A stretch of DNA of 15,429 bases from an uncultured Collinsella sp. (lineage in GTDB: Bacteria; Actinomycetota; Coriobacteriia; Coriobacteriales; Coriobacteriaceae): the NCBI GenBank assembly GCA_958403205.1, contig CATXWM010000041.1, forward strand, positions 1 through 15,429, written 5' to 3'. The position numbers and the translations under genes are program-made. The notes beneath the pieces are model-generated. The model had not been told where the DNA came from. It saw only the letters and a list, made by a program, of their open reading frames with translations, and did not search any database. Positions within the stretch are counted from its first letter, which is position 1, and every line of letters begins with the position of its first letter. Shown here piece after piece: positions 6,964 through 13,634 of the stretch.

Positions 6964-7824
6964 ATGGTTATCGACATGTTGGTTCAGCCCATGCTCTACG
7001 GCGAGATCTGTACACCGGGTGATGAGCCTGATGGATTCGGTTTTTGGTCACGAGAATTTGGTATGGGGCATATGGGTCCCATGGATTGGGACGAGCTTCA
7101 AGTTGAGATGGACGTCTGCGATGTGCAGAAGAGCTTGCTCATGCCGCTCGATGTAACCACGGCATGCGGAGGGCATTTTGGCACCAATGACCAGATTGCC
7201 ATGCTGGTTGCCGCGCATCCCGATCGTCTGTGGGGATTTGCGAGCGTAGATCCGCGGGTGAGCAGTGCCGCAGGCGAATTGGAGCGCGCCTTTACCGAGC
7301 TGGGGGCAAAGGGGCTTTGTCTGCATCCGGCAAAGCAGGGTTTTGACCCCGATGATGCTGTGGCTGAGCCGCTTTACGAGCTGTGCGAGCGCTATAACAA
7401 GCCGGTGGTTTTCCATGCCGGTATGTCTTGGGAGCCGGGCGCAGAGCTCTCGCGCAGTAACCCGCTTGCATTTGAGCACACAATCGCAACGCATCCAAAT
7501 GTGCGTTTTAGTTTGACCCACTTTGGCTGGCCCTGGGTGCGCGAGACCGTGGCGATGCTGCTCAAGTATCCCAACTGCTACACGGACACCTCTATCACTT
7601 ACATCGATTCGCCCGAGGAGATGATGCAGCGTCTTTTCACGGTCGATATGGGGCCGCTGTGGTATGAGCGCGCACTATCGCATCAAGTGATGTTCGCCAG
7701 CAATACGCCGCGCTTCCGTGCATTCAAACTCAAGCGGGCGCTCGATACCGTGCCCATGCGCGACGATGCGCGAGAAAGGCTCTACTGGGGTAATGCCCTG
7801 CGTTTTCTTGAAGGGGATGAGTAA
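6964..7824 (+). CDS. Amidohydro_2-family TIM-barrel protein lacking canonical HxH
   Basis: A 286-residue protein recognisable as amidohydrolase-related (Amidohydro_2, the ACMSD-like/lactonase group) by GFASVDPR (91-98), the GAKGLCLHP strand (114-122), VVFHAGMSWEPG with H151, SLTHFGWPW with H186, and the C-terminal YWGNALRFL (274-282). Known members are metal-dependent lactonases, decarboxylases or hydrolases. Here the N-terminal I-D-x-H-x-H becomes I3-D4-M-L6-V-Q8, and the usual catalytic Asp of G-S-D-x-P becomes N247 in FASNTPRF. Three of the normal metal or catalytic positions are therefore lost and the protein may be metal-free, use another metal, or be non-catalytic. ATG 6964 is preceded by GGAG (6954-6957); an in-frame ATG at 6943 has no site. 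It is followed three bases after its last codon by yjbQ. Confidence 0.8.
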   Translation: MVIDMLVQPMLYGEICTPGDEPDGFGFWSREFGMGHMGPMDWDELQVEMDVCDVQKSLLMPLDVTTACGGHFGTNDQIAMLVAAHPDRLWGFASVDPRVSSAAGELERAFTELGAKGLCLHPAKQGFDPDDAVAEPLYELCERYNKPVVFHAGMSWEPGAELSRSNPLAFEHTIATHPNVRFSLTHFGWPWVRETVAMLLKYPNCYTDTSITYIDSPEEMMQRLFTVDMGPLWYERALSHQVMFASNTPRFRAFKLKRALDTVPMRDDARERLYWGNALRFLEGDE

Positions 7825-7826
7825 AC

Positions 7827-8255
7827 ATGGTGACGCTCGAGACATTGAGCTATCTATCGACTGCTCCGGACCAGTTCATCGATATTACCGAAGACGTGCA
7901 CGCTGCCATCGAACGCAGCTCGGTGACCAATGGCTTGGCAGCGATTATTTTGTCGCATACGACCTGTGGAATCGTGGTAAACGAGGGGCTGCCCTGCGTG
8001 GAGACGGATCTTATGGAAACGCTTGATCGCATCGCCCCACTCGATGCCCCCTATGCGCATGCACACTTCCTGCCGAGCTATGGAGCCACCGGCAACAACT
8101 CCTGTGGGCATATCAAGAGCATGATTTGTGGAAACAGTTGCTTCTTTCCCGTCCAAGATGGCCACATCGTGTGCGGAAGTGCCCAGAACATCTATCTTGC
8201 GGAGTTTGACGGTCCGCAGAAGCGAAAAGTGTACGTCGAGGTGCTGGGGGAGTAA
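7827..8255 (+). CDS. yjbQ: YjbQ / UPF0047 family protein
   Basis: A 142-residue member of the UPF0047 (YjbQ) family, of normal length. The signatures are SHTTCGIVVNEG (43-54), the NNSCGHIKSMICGNS stretch (90-104) with conserved H95, and the PVQDGHIVCGSAQNIYLAEF core (108-127) leading to VEVLGE at the C-terminus. Some family members were reported to have weak thiamine-phosphate synthase activity, hence the common label 'secondary thiamine-phosphate synthase', but the native reaction is unsettled. No thiamine gene or TPP riboswitch is nearby. Tight packing (two bases after the previous stop, AAGGGG at 7811-7816) among sugar-catabolism genes suggests action on a phosphorylated sugar intermediate, which is inference. 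Two extra cysteines flank the conserved His (C93, C101). Confidence 0.88.
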   Translation: MVTLETLSYLSTAPDQFIDITEDVHAAIERSSVTNGLAAIILSHTTCGIVVNEGLPCVETDLMETLDRIAPLDAPYAHAHFLPSYGATGNNSCGHIKSMICGNSCFFPVQDGHIVCGSAQNIYLAEFDGPQKRKVYVEVLGE

Positions 8256-8288
8256 CGTCCCTGCAATAACTCTATGAAGGAGCACGTT

Positions 8289-9098
8289 ATGTCGTTTCTA
8301 ACCTCGATGTTCAAGACCGAAAAGCCGGTTATCGGAATGCTGCACCTGCGTCCTCTGCCGGGCGATCCACTGTATTACCCGGGCGGAAGCGTGTCGCAGG
8401 TCGTGGAAGCTGCCAAGCGCGATCTCGAGGCGTTGCAGCAGGGCGGTGTCGATGGCATTTTGATTACCAATGAGCTCTCGATGCCCTATGAGCAGCACGT
8501 TTCTCCCTCAACCCTTGCATCGATGGGCTATGTAATCGGGGCTCTATCCCATGATCTGTCGACCCCTTGGGGAGCTGAGGCTATTTACGATGGTGATGCC
8601 ACAATCGAGCTGTGCGCTGCCGTCGACGCGCAGTTCACACGCTGCAATTTTTGCGGTGCCTGGGCCGGTGATCTTGGGCTGATTAACCGAGATTTCGCTC
8701 ACACCATGCGTCGCAAGGCGGCGCTGCGCTTGGACGACCTCAAGCTTTTTCACTTCATCACGAGCGAGGGGGAGGTTTATCTCAACGACCGCACGACTGC
8801 GGACATTGCCGATTCACTTCTCTTTAATTGCCTTCCGGATGCAATGGTCATCGGCGGTTCGGCTGCCGGTCGTGGCGCTTCGGGCGAGCTTGCCGATGAA
8901 GTCCGCGAGCGTGTTGGCGAAGTACCCGTGGTATGTGGCACCGGTTGTCGCGACAATACCGTGGCTGACGTATTTGCTCACTACGATGGCGCGTTTGTCG
9001 GCACCTGCTTAAAGCGCGACGGAAATCTGGATGCCCCGGTTGATGTTGAGCGGGTAGCTCGTTTTATGGCTGCCGCTCGTACGGCGCGAGGGGAGTAG
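8289..9098 (+). CDS. BtpA/SgcQ-family TIM-barrel protein
   Basis: A 269-residue BtpA-family (PF03437) protein. The diagnostic N-terminal block KPVIGMLHLRPLPGDP (12-27) is followed by GGVDGILITNE (52-62), the AVDAQFTRCNFCGAWAGDLG block (111-130), MVIGGSAAGRGAS (186-198) and VPVVCGTGCRDNTV (212-225). BtpA was named for stabilising photosystem I in cyanobacteria. The family in non-photosynthetic bacteria, such as E. coli SgcQ, sits in sugar operons with no firmly established reaction; the fold resembles phosphate-binding TIM-barrel aldolases and epimerases. The protein is probably a cytosolic enzyme acting on a phosphorylated intermediate made by the neighbouring kinases. ATG at 8289 is chosen for AAGGAG (8277-8282); an upstream ATG at 8274 overlaps that site. 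The gap from yjbQ is 33 bases. Confidence 0.88.
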   Translation: MSFLTSMFKTEKPVIGMLHLRPLPGDPLYYPGGSVSQVVEAAKRDLEALQQGGVDGILITNELSMPYEQHVSPSTLASMGYVIGALSHDLSTPWGAEAIYDGDATIELCAAVDAQFTRCNFCGAWAGDLGLINRDFAHTMRRKAALRLDDLKLFHFITSEGEVYLNDRTTADIADSLLFNCLPDAMVIGGSAAGRGASGELADEVRERVGEVPVVCGTGCRDNTVADVFAHYDGAFVGTCLKRDGNLDAPVDVERVARFMAAARTARGE

Positions 9099-9104
9099 GC
9101 ACCT

Positions 9105-10622
9105 ATGGCGCTCTATCTGGGTATTGATATTGGGACAAGCGCCTCTAAAGGCGTTTTAATCGATGATCGATGCAACATCGTTTGCCAAGCCTCTTGTGGA
9201 CATGAGACGGACAACCCGTGTGACGGATGGTACCAGCATGATGCGGAGGCAGTTTGGTGGGGCGATTTTTGCCGCTTGTCGCGCGAGCTGGTGGCGCGAT
9301 CGGGGGTTAACGCGGCACAGATCGGATGCGTGGGCCTTTCCGCATTGGGTTGCGACTGTGTGCCGGTCGATACCGAGTGCAACGCGCTGGCGCCCGCGAT
9401 TTTGTATGGAGTCGATGCACGTTCGAAGCCGCAGATTGACGAGCTTCTTTCCGAATATGGGTCAGACCGCGCACGCGAGCTTTTCGGGCACGATCCCTGT
9501 TCGTCAGATATTGCTCCCAAGATCTTGTGGTTTAAGGAGAATATGCCCGAGGTGCACGAACGTGCCGCGAAGTTCCTGACGGCGTCGTCGTTTCTATGCG
9601 CAAAGTTGACGGGGCGTTTTACGGTGGACCGTTATTTGGCGGAGGATTTTCTTCCCCTATACGACCGCTTCACTTGGAAGGTTGATGCTCGGGAATGTGC
9701 TCGTTTCTGCCGGCCTGACCAGATGGCGGAGGTAATGTCGGCTACCGATACTGCCGGGGTGATTACGCAGCGTGCGGCAGAGGCGACGGGGCTCGCGGCA
9801 GGGACACCTGTCTTAGTGGGAACGGGCGACTCTGGTGCCGAGGCCATTTCGACGGGTGTATTCCGTCCCGGCGATATGATGGTTCAGTTGGGGAGTACGG
9901 CGTATTTCATCTACCTAGCTGATCATATGATCGATGATGCCCGCCTGTGGCCGGGGACGTTTATCATTCCCGGAACTTACGGGATCTGCGCGGGGACCAA
10001 TACGGCGGGTGCGCTCACATCGTGGCTGCGCCAAGAGCTGTATCGCGACGCCGTAGAGGCCGAGGACCACGGTGGCCCCGATGCCTATTCGGTTATGGCG
10101 CATGATGCCGCCGATGTGGCGCCGGGTGCCGATGGGCTCCTGTGTCTGCCGTACTTTGCGGGGGAGCGTACTCCGCTCAACGATCCCGAGGCGCGTGGCG
10201 TCTTCTTTGGCCTGACCGGAAGGCATACGCGAGCCCATATGGTTCGCGCCGCCTTGGAAGGCGTCGCGTATACCGTTGCATCCCATGTCGACATTATCGA
10301 GCGAGAGCATAGACTGCCAATTGGGCGCATTATGCTTGTCGGAGGTGGAAACAAGAATCCAGTTTGGATGTAGGCTATCGCCGACGTATGCGGGCGCGAG
10401 GTCTCGGTTGCCAAGGTTACGGTGGGCGCATGCTTCGGTGATGCCATCATGGCAGCTCTCGCAGGTGGCGCCTATGCATCATGGGATGAGCTCGCCCAAG
10501 TCCTTGGCGTTGCGCAAACAATCGTGCCCGATATGGCTGCCCACGAGTTATATGCATCGCGTCGTCATATCTTTGACGAATTGTATGCACGCAACCGTGA
10601 TCTCATGCACGAATTGGTGTAA
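9105..10622 (+). pseudogene. FGGY-family sugar kinase interrupted by an in-frame amber codon
   Basis: The frame encodes a xylulokinase-like FGGY kinase of about 505 residues, normal for the family, but codon 423 is TAG (10371-10373). The first part has the N-terminal phosphate loop DIGTSASKG (8-16), GTGDSGAEA with the predicted catalytic D242, the QLGSTAYF loop and the adenine-binding GGGNKNPVWM (413-422). After the TAG the same frame continues to 10622 with AIADVCGREVSV and a typical FGGY_C end. Homologues usually have Gln directly after N-P-x-W-x, so a single CAG-to-TAG change explains it. The made product would lack the last 82 residues of the ATP-side domain and probably be inactive. TAG ends many genes here, so code reassignment is unlikely; readthrough or assembly error remain possible. 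AGGGGAG (9089-9095) supports the start, and the gene lies 6 bases after btpA. Confidence 0.85.
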
Positions 10623-10649
10623 TGCTGCCGAATTGTACTGCCTACCAAT

Positions 10650-10680
10650 AGGGACTGCGTTGTGCGATTCGCATGTCCCT
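10650..10680 (+). terminator. Hairpin at the end of the catabolic array
   Basis: AGGGACTGCG (10650-10659) pairs with CGCATGTCCCT (10670-10680) with one bulged A, around a 10-base loop. It is followed by TTGGCATTTT, a weak T-rich tail, and by a second small hairpin GGCA-TTT-TGCC (10682-10692). The hairpin lies 27 bases beyond the FGGY stop and between two convergent genes, so it probably ends + strand transcription. The - strand side has no T run, which leaves termination of the tatD transcript less certain. Confidence 0.5.
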
Positions 10681-10700
10681 TGGCATTTTGCCCACAGGGG

Positions 10701-11483
10701 TTAGCGAAGGTCAAAAACAGAGTGCGCATTTGCTAAAACTACCGACTCGATGCGCTTTGCGTCACAGTTTTTGAGCGAGGCGACGTGTTCTGAGGCGCTT
10801 TCGAGCGATCTGATGAGTGACTGTGCGCTTATTTCTGCGTTTGCCTCCGCTGGTGCATCGGTCTCGAGCAGTAAACGATCGAGTGGAATTTGTCGTACGT
10901 ATTCGCGTCCTCGTTTAGATGCGAGCATGCGTTCGTTGACGGAAAAATAACAGCCCGCATTACGCGCGCGGACGAGTTCGTCCGAAGTACCGCTAAACCA
11001 GTGGAAGATGATAACGGGGGAGTCGGGGTTTGGGATGAGTAGTCCATGCGATTCGAGGACGTCCAGTACGGCTCCTGCCGAACGAACGGCGTGAATTGAT
11101 ATCACGCGCCCAGTAAGAGGATGCTGCACGAGCGCATCGCAGAGCCGGTTAAGTGCCTGTATTTGTAGCGGCTCACTTCCAGCAAAGCGCGCGGAAAAGT
11201 CGAGTCCGACTTCGCCGATGTAGCGTTCTTGGGCAGCAACTTCGCAAAGCAGATTGACTTCGACAAAACCGCAGTGGCCATCGGCGAGCCACCAGGGGTG
11301 AAGCCCAACGCCGGCGATGATGCCTGGTTGGCGACAGGCGCGCTCGTTTGCGGCCGAAAAGTCGCGCGGATTGACGCCGCAGTCAAATAGACCCAAGCCC
11401 AGCGCCGTCGCCTCATCGGCAACGGCGTCCGGGTGAGCCATTAAATCAAGATGGCAGTGTGCATCAAATAACCGGGGCTCCAT
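10701..11483 (-). CDS. TatD-family metal-dependent hydrolase / nuclease
   Basis: A 260-residue TatD-family protein, cytosolic, of standard length. All expected metal ligands are present: H9-C-H11 in DAHCHLD, E91 in GEVGLDF, H131 in SIHAVRS, H161 in FHWFSG and D209 in ETDAP. Characterised family members are Mg-dependent 3'-5' exonucleases or D-aminoacyl-tRNA-type hydrolases, with roles in DNA repair and turnover. Which E. coli paralogue it corresponds to (TatD, YcfH, YjjV) cannot be decided here; the sequence is rather divergent after residue 210. The start lies 14 bases after the tcdA stop, with GGAG about 10 bases ahead, so the two genes are probably cotranscribed. It converges with the FGGY gene. 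Confidence 0.9.
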   Translation of the reverse strand: MEPRLFDAHCHLDLMAHPDAVADEATALGLGLFDCGVNPRDFSAANERACRQPGIIAGVGLHPWWLADGHCGFVEVNLLCEVAAQERYIGEVGLDFSARFAGSEPLQIQALNRLCDALVQHPLTGRVISIHAVRSAGAVLDVLESHGLLIPNPDSPVIIFHWFSGTSDELVRARNAGCYFSVNERMLASKRGREYVRQIPLDRLLLETDAPAEANAEISAQSLIRSLESASEHVASLKNCDAKRIESVVLANAHSVFDLR

Positions 11484-11497
11484 CTCGGTGCGCTCCG

Positions 11498-12295
11498 CTA
11501 GTCCAGACGTTGGCCATCGGAGCGCACGCGCTCGGTGCCGCGCCCACTGATCTGGCGGATAACCTCGCCGGCAATCATCTGGCCCATGATGGGCGGCATA
11601 AAGCTGGCGGTTCCCAGCTCGGTGCGCTCGTGGATGTTGGAAGGGTCGCGGGGCTGTGTCTTAACCGATTCCTCGCAGCTAAACAGTACATGCAGGCTCT
11701 TGATTCCGCGCTTCTTGCATTCTTTGCGCATGATGCGGCTCATGGGGTCACGTACCGTATCGAAAATGTCGGCAAAGCGGAGGCACTCGGGATGGAGCTT
11801 GTTGGCCCCGCCCATGGAGCTAACCGAACGAATGTCGTGGTCCTGAGCATATTTGGCAATGGTGAGCTTGGCCGAGATGGTGTCGATGGCGTCGACGACG
11901 TAGTCGAGCTTGCCGTCCGTCTGCTCCAAAACGCTCGCGAAGAAATCATCGATGTTGTCGCTCAGCAGGTATTCGGTGCGCTTGATGACGGTAGCGGTAG
12001 GGTTGATGTCGTGAATCATAGCCTCCATGACGTCGACTTTGCGCTTGCCGACGGTGCTGTGAAAGGCGATGGCCTGGCGATTGATATTGCTGGGCGCGAT
12101 GATGTCCTTATCCAGAATGACGAAATGACCGATGCCGCCGCGGGCGAGTGCCTCGCAGCAGTTGGAGCCCACGCCTCCGCAGCCGAGCACTAGCACCGTA
12201 GCATCGGCGAGCTTATCGAGTGCCTCGCGGCCCATGATAATCTCGAGCTTGGTGTCGCGTGTCTCGATGGGAGTTGCGGCTGTGGTTTCGGTCAT
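11498..12295 (-). CDS. tcdA: tRNA threonylcarbamoyladenosine dehydratase (TcdA/CsdL, ThiF fold)
   Basis: A 265-residue E1-like ThiF-fold enzyme predicted to cyclise t6A37 of ANN-decoding tRNAs to ct6A using ATP. The sequence shows the nucleotide loop LGCGGVGS (37-44), the D62 region LDKDIIAPSNINRQ (61-74) with the arginine finger-like R73, GKRK (83-86), VVDAIDT (133-139) and MGGANKLHPE (161-170), in the order and spacing of E. coli TcdA. The final helix reported to anchor some TcdA proteins to membranes is not evident, and the C-terminus is short and basic. A strong GGAGG on the - strand (complement of 12302-12306) precedes the start by 6 bases. ThiF, MoeB and HesA are less likely, as no thiamine or molybdopterin genes are nearby and length fits TcdA. 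Confidence 0.9.
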   Translation of the reverse strand: MTETTAATPIETRDTKLEIIMGREALDKLADATVLVLGCGGVGSNCCEALARGGIGHFVILDKDIIAPSNINRQAIAFHSTVGKRKVDVMEAMIHDINPTATVIKRTEYLLSDNIDDFFASVLEQTDGKLDYVVDAIDTISAKLTIAKYAQDHDIRSVSSMGGANKLHPECLRFADIFDTVRDPMSRIMRKECKKRGIKSLHVLFSCEESVKTQPRDPSNIHERTELGTASFMPPIMGQMIAGEVIRQISGRGTERVRSDGQRLD

Positions 12296-12339
12296 AAATA
12301 TCCTCCGATGGGGAAGCAGGTCGTGTTTTAGCTATCGCC

Positions 12340-12345
12340 ATTATA
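12340..12345 (-). promoter_or_regulatory. Candidate -10 element of the tcdA-tatD operon
   Basis: The - strand reads TATAAT here (ATTATA on the + strand), a perfect -10 consensus about 45 bases upstream of the tcdA start codon. No convincing -35 is seen at 16-18 bases upstream (best ATCGCA), so the promoter may depend on the -10 or an activator. It is divergent from the sdpR promoter, about 90 bases away. Confidence 0.45.
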
Positions 12346-12402
12346 GGTAATCGCCCATAGGTTGCGATGGCGTTTGCTTTGATGTGGTTTGAAGCATTGC
12401 GA

Positions 12403-12426
12403 TTAGATAGTTAGACAAACATCTAA
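12403..12426. promoter_or_regulatory. Dyad straddling the sdpR -35 box, candidate SdpR operator
   Basis: TTAGAT (12403-12408) and ATCTAA (12421-12426) form a 6-bp inverted repeat with a 12-base spacer that contains the proposed -35 box. Similarity continues a little inward (A-G-T-T against G-T-T-T read from the other strand). ArsR-family repressors commonly bind AT-rich dyads overlapping the promoter and repress their own operon, so SdpR binding here would shut off sdpRI. Confidence 0.45.
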
Positions 12427-12440
12427 ATATTGAGTATAGT
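12412..12440 (+). promoter_or_regulatory. Promoter of the sdpRI operon
   Basis: TAGACA (12412-12417) matches the -35 consensus at 5 of 6 bases. TATAGT (12435-12440) matches the -10 at 5 of 6. The spacer is exactly 17 bases. The predicted start is near 12447, giving a leader of about 28 bases before the sdpR ATG. This is the best promoter in the window. Confidence 0.65.
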
Positions 12441-12474
12441 GTGCACGTCATGAGAGATGATGAGAGGAGGTCTT

Positions 12475-12753
12475 ATGCCGGGAGAGGGTTTTAAGGCGCT
12501 GGCCGATCCTACACGGCGTCACATTTTGGAACTGCTGCGCGAGGGCAATTGCACGGCCGGGGAGCTTGCCGAGCATTTTGACATCAGCAAGCCGTCGTTG
12601 AGCCATCACTTGGCAACGCTCAAAAACGCCGGGTTGGTGACCGACGAACGTCATGGCCAAAACATCGTTTACAGCTTAAACACCACCGTCATGCAGGACT
12701 TGATCGGTTGGTTTATGGGCTTTACAAACACGGAAGGTGATAAGGATGAATAA
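12475..12753 (+). CDS. sdpR: ArsR/SmtB-family autorepressor, SdpR-like
   Basis: A 92-residue winged-helix repressor. The family start FKALADPTRRHILELL (6-21) leads into the helix-turn-helix AGELAEHFDISKPSLSHHLATL (28-49) and a wing ERHGQNIVYSLN (58-69). Metal-sensing cysteines of classic ArsR proteins are missing (the only Cys is C26), as in SdpR. In B. subtilis SdpR represses the sdpRI operon and is sequestered at the membrane by SdpI when toxin is bound. The same gene order here makes autorepression likely. ATG at 12475 follows a very strong GAGGAGG (12464-12470); an ATG at 12457 lies upstream of that site. The end overlaps the sdpI start by 8 bases. Confidence 0.9.
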   Translation: MPGEGFKALADPTRRHILELLREGNCTAGELAEHFDISKPSLSHHLATLKNAGLVTDERHGQNIVYSLNTTVMQDLIGWFMGFTNTEGDKDE

Positions 12754-13450
12754 CGAAAACAAGGGCATTCACGCCACGGGGGTATCGTCGCGCGTGTGGG
12801 CCATGCTTGTTGTGGTCTGCGCTATTAATGTTGTAGCGCACCTCATGGTGATGCCGAGCTTGCCTGCGCAGATTCCCACGCACTGGGGCGCGAACGGTGC
12901 CGTCGACGGTTGGGGTCCTAGCTGGATGGCCTCCGCGCTCGGCGTGCTGCCTCTGGCGCTTCTCGCAATGTTCCGCATGGTGCCGCGCATCGACCCCAAA
13001 GGTGAGGCATATCGAACCTCGGGCAAGTTCTACCAGGGCTTCGTAATCGCCTTCACCTTGTTCATGTGCGCCATAAGCTGGCTGGGAGAGCTTACGGTCT
13101 GGGGCGTGGTGCCGTCGGTCGGTTCGGTTAACGTGCTGATTTCCGGTGTTGTCGGTTTGCTATTCATCGGCGTAGGCAACTACTTGCCGCGTGTGAAGCA
13201 GAACTATACGCTCGGTATCAAGACACCCTGGGCGCTTGCCGATCCCGAGAACTGGCGCCGTACTCAGCGTTTTGGCGGCGCCTGCTTTATGGTGCTGGGT
13301 ATTGGCCTGATTGTGATGGGCGTGGCAGGCAGCGTGCTTTCGAGTGAAGTCGTCGCCGCGGTGATTGCGGTTCTGGCGTTTGGTTCGGTTGGAGCCGTCT
13401 ACGTCTACTCGTATCTGTTGTGGCGCAAATCGCAGCGAGCCGCTCGTTAA
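12746..13450 (+). CDS. sdpI: SdpI-family integral membrane immunity/signalling protein
   Basis: A 234-residue membrane protein with about six hydrophobic segments (near 17-36, 62-79, 98-113, 127-146, 179-198 and 202-226). The N-terminal DUF1648-type block contains LPAQIPTHWGANGAVDGW (39-56). The SdpI signature is NYLPRVKQNYTLGIKTPWAL (145-164), followed by NWRRTQRFGG (169-178). In B. subtilis SdpI gives immunity to the SDP toxin and captures SdpR at the membrane. Translation starts inside the end of sdpR, with GGAAGG at 12732-12737, so the two are translationally coupled. No sdpABC toxin genes occur here, so the protein may answer a competitor's toxin or another envelope stress. Confidence 0.9.
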   Translation: MNNENKGIHATGVSSRVWAMLVVVCAINVVAHLMVMPSLPAQIPTHWGANGAVDGWGPSWMASALGVLPLALLAMFRMVPRIDPKGEAYRTSGKFYQGFVIAFTLFMCAISWLGELTVWGVVPSVGSVNVLISGVVGLLFIGVGNYLPRVKQNYTLGIKTPWALADPENWRRTQRFGGACFMVLGIGLIVMGVAGSVLSSEVVAAVIAVLAFGSVGAVYVYSYLLWRKSQRAAR

Positions 13451-13516
13451 GGTTGCGGAAAACTAGCGTACGCAGTTCATAGTATGTTCCGGGGGACTTT
13501 TCCCAGGTAGTATTAG

Positions 13517-13543
13517 GGGGTGTGGGCAACCATGCCCCTTTTT
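13517..13543 (+). terminator. Intrinsic terminator after sdpRI
   Basis: GGGGTGTGG (13517-13525) pairs with CCATGCCCC (13530-13538) with two G-U pairs, closed by a GCAA tetraloop of the GNRA type and followed directly by TTTTT (13539-13543). It lies 66 bases after the sdpI stop and separates that operon from ettA. The remaining 91 bases before ettA hold no promoter that I can call with confidence; a loose inverted pair, GTTTCC (13575-13580) and GGAAAC (13602-13607), is the only structure. Confidence 0.8.
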
Positions 13544-13634
13544 CGTTACGTTTCAGAGCTGGTTCCCTCATTTCGTTTCCACTAAAGCGAATCAAGAATA
13601 GGGAAACAGCAGGTAGAAAGGATAGAACAGACAT

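Noticed and set aside
7780..7826. TPP riboswitch ahead of yjbQ
   Set aside because: yjbQ starts two bases after the upstream stop, so there is no room for a leader, and no THI-box-like sequence was seen.
10371..10373. Pyrrolysine or reassigned TAG codon
   Set aside because: Many genes here end in TAG and no pyl gene is visible; a CAG-to-TAG change is simpler.
10422..10622. Separate small gene starting at GTG 10422
   Set aside because: It is in the same frame as the FGGY kinase, encodes its C-terminal end, and has no ribosome binding site.
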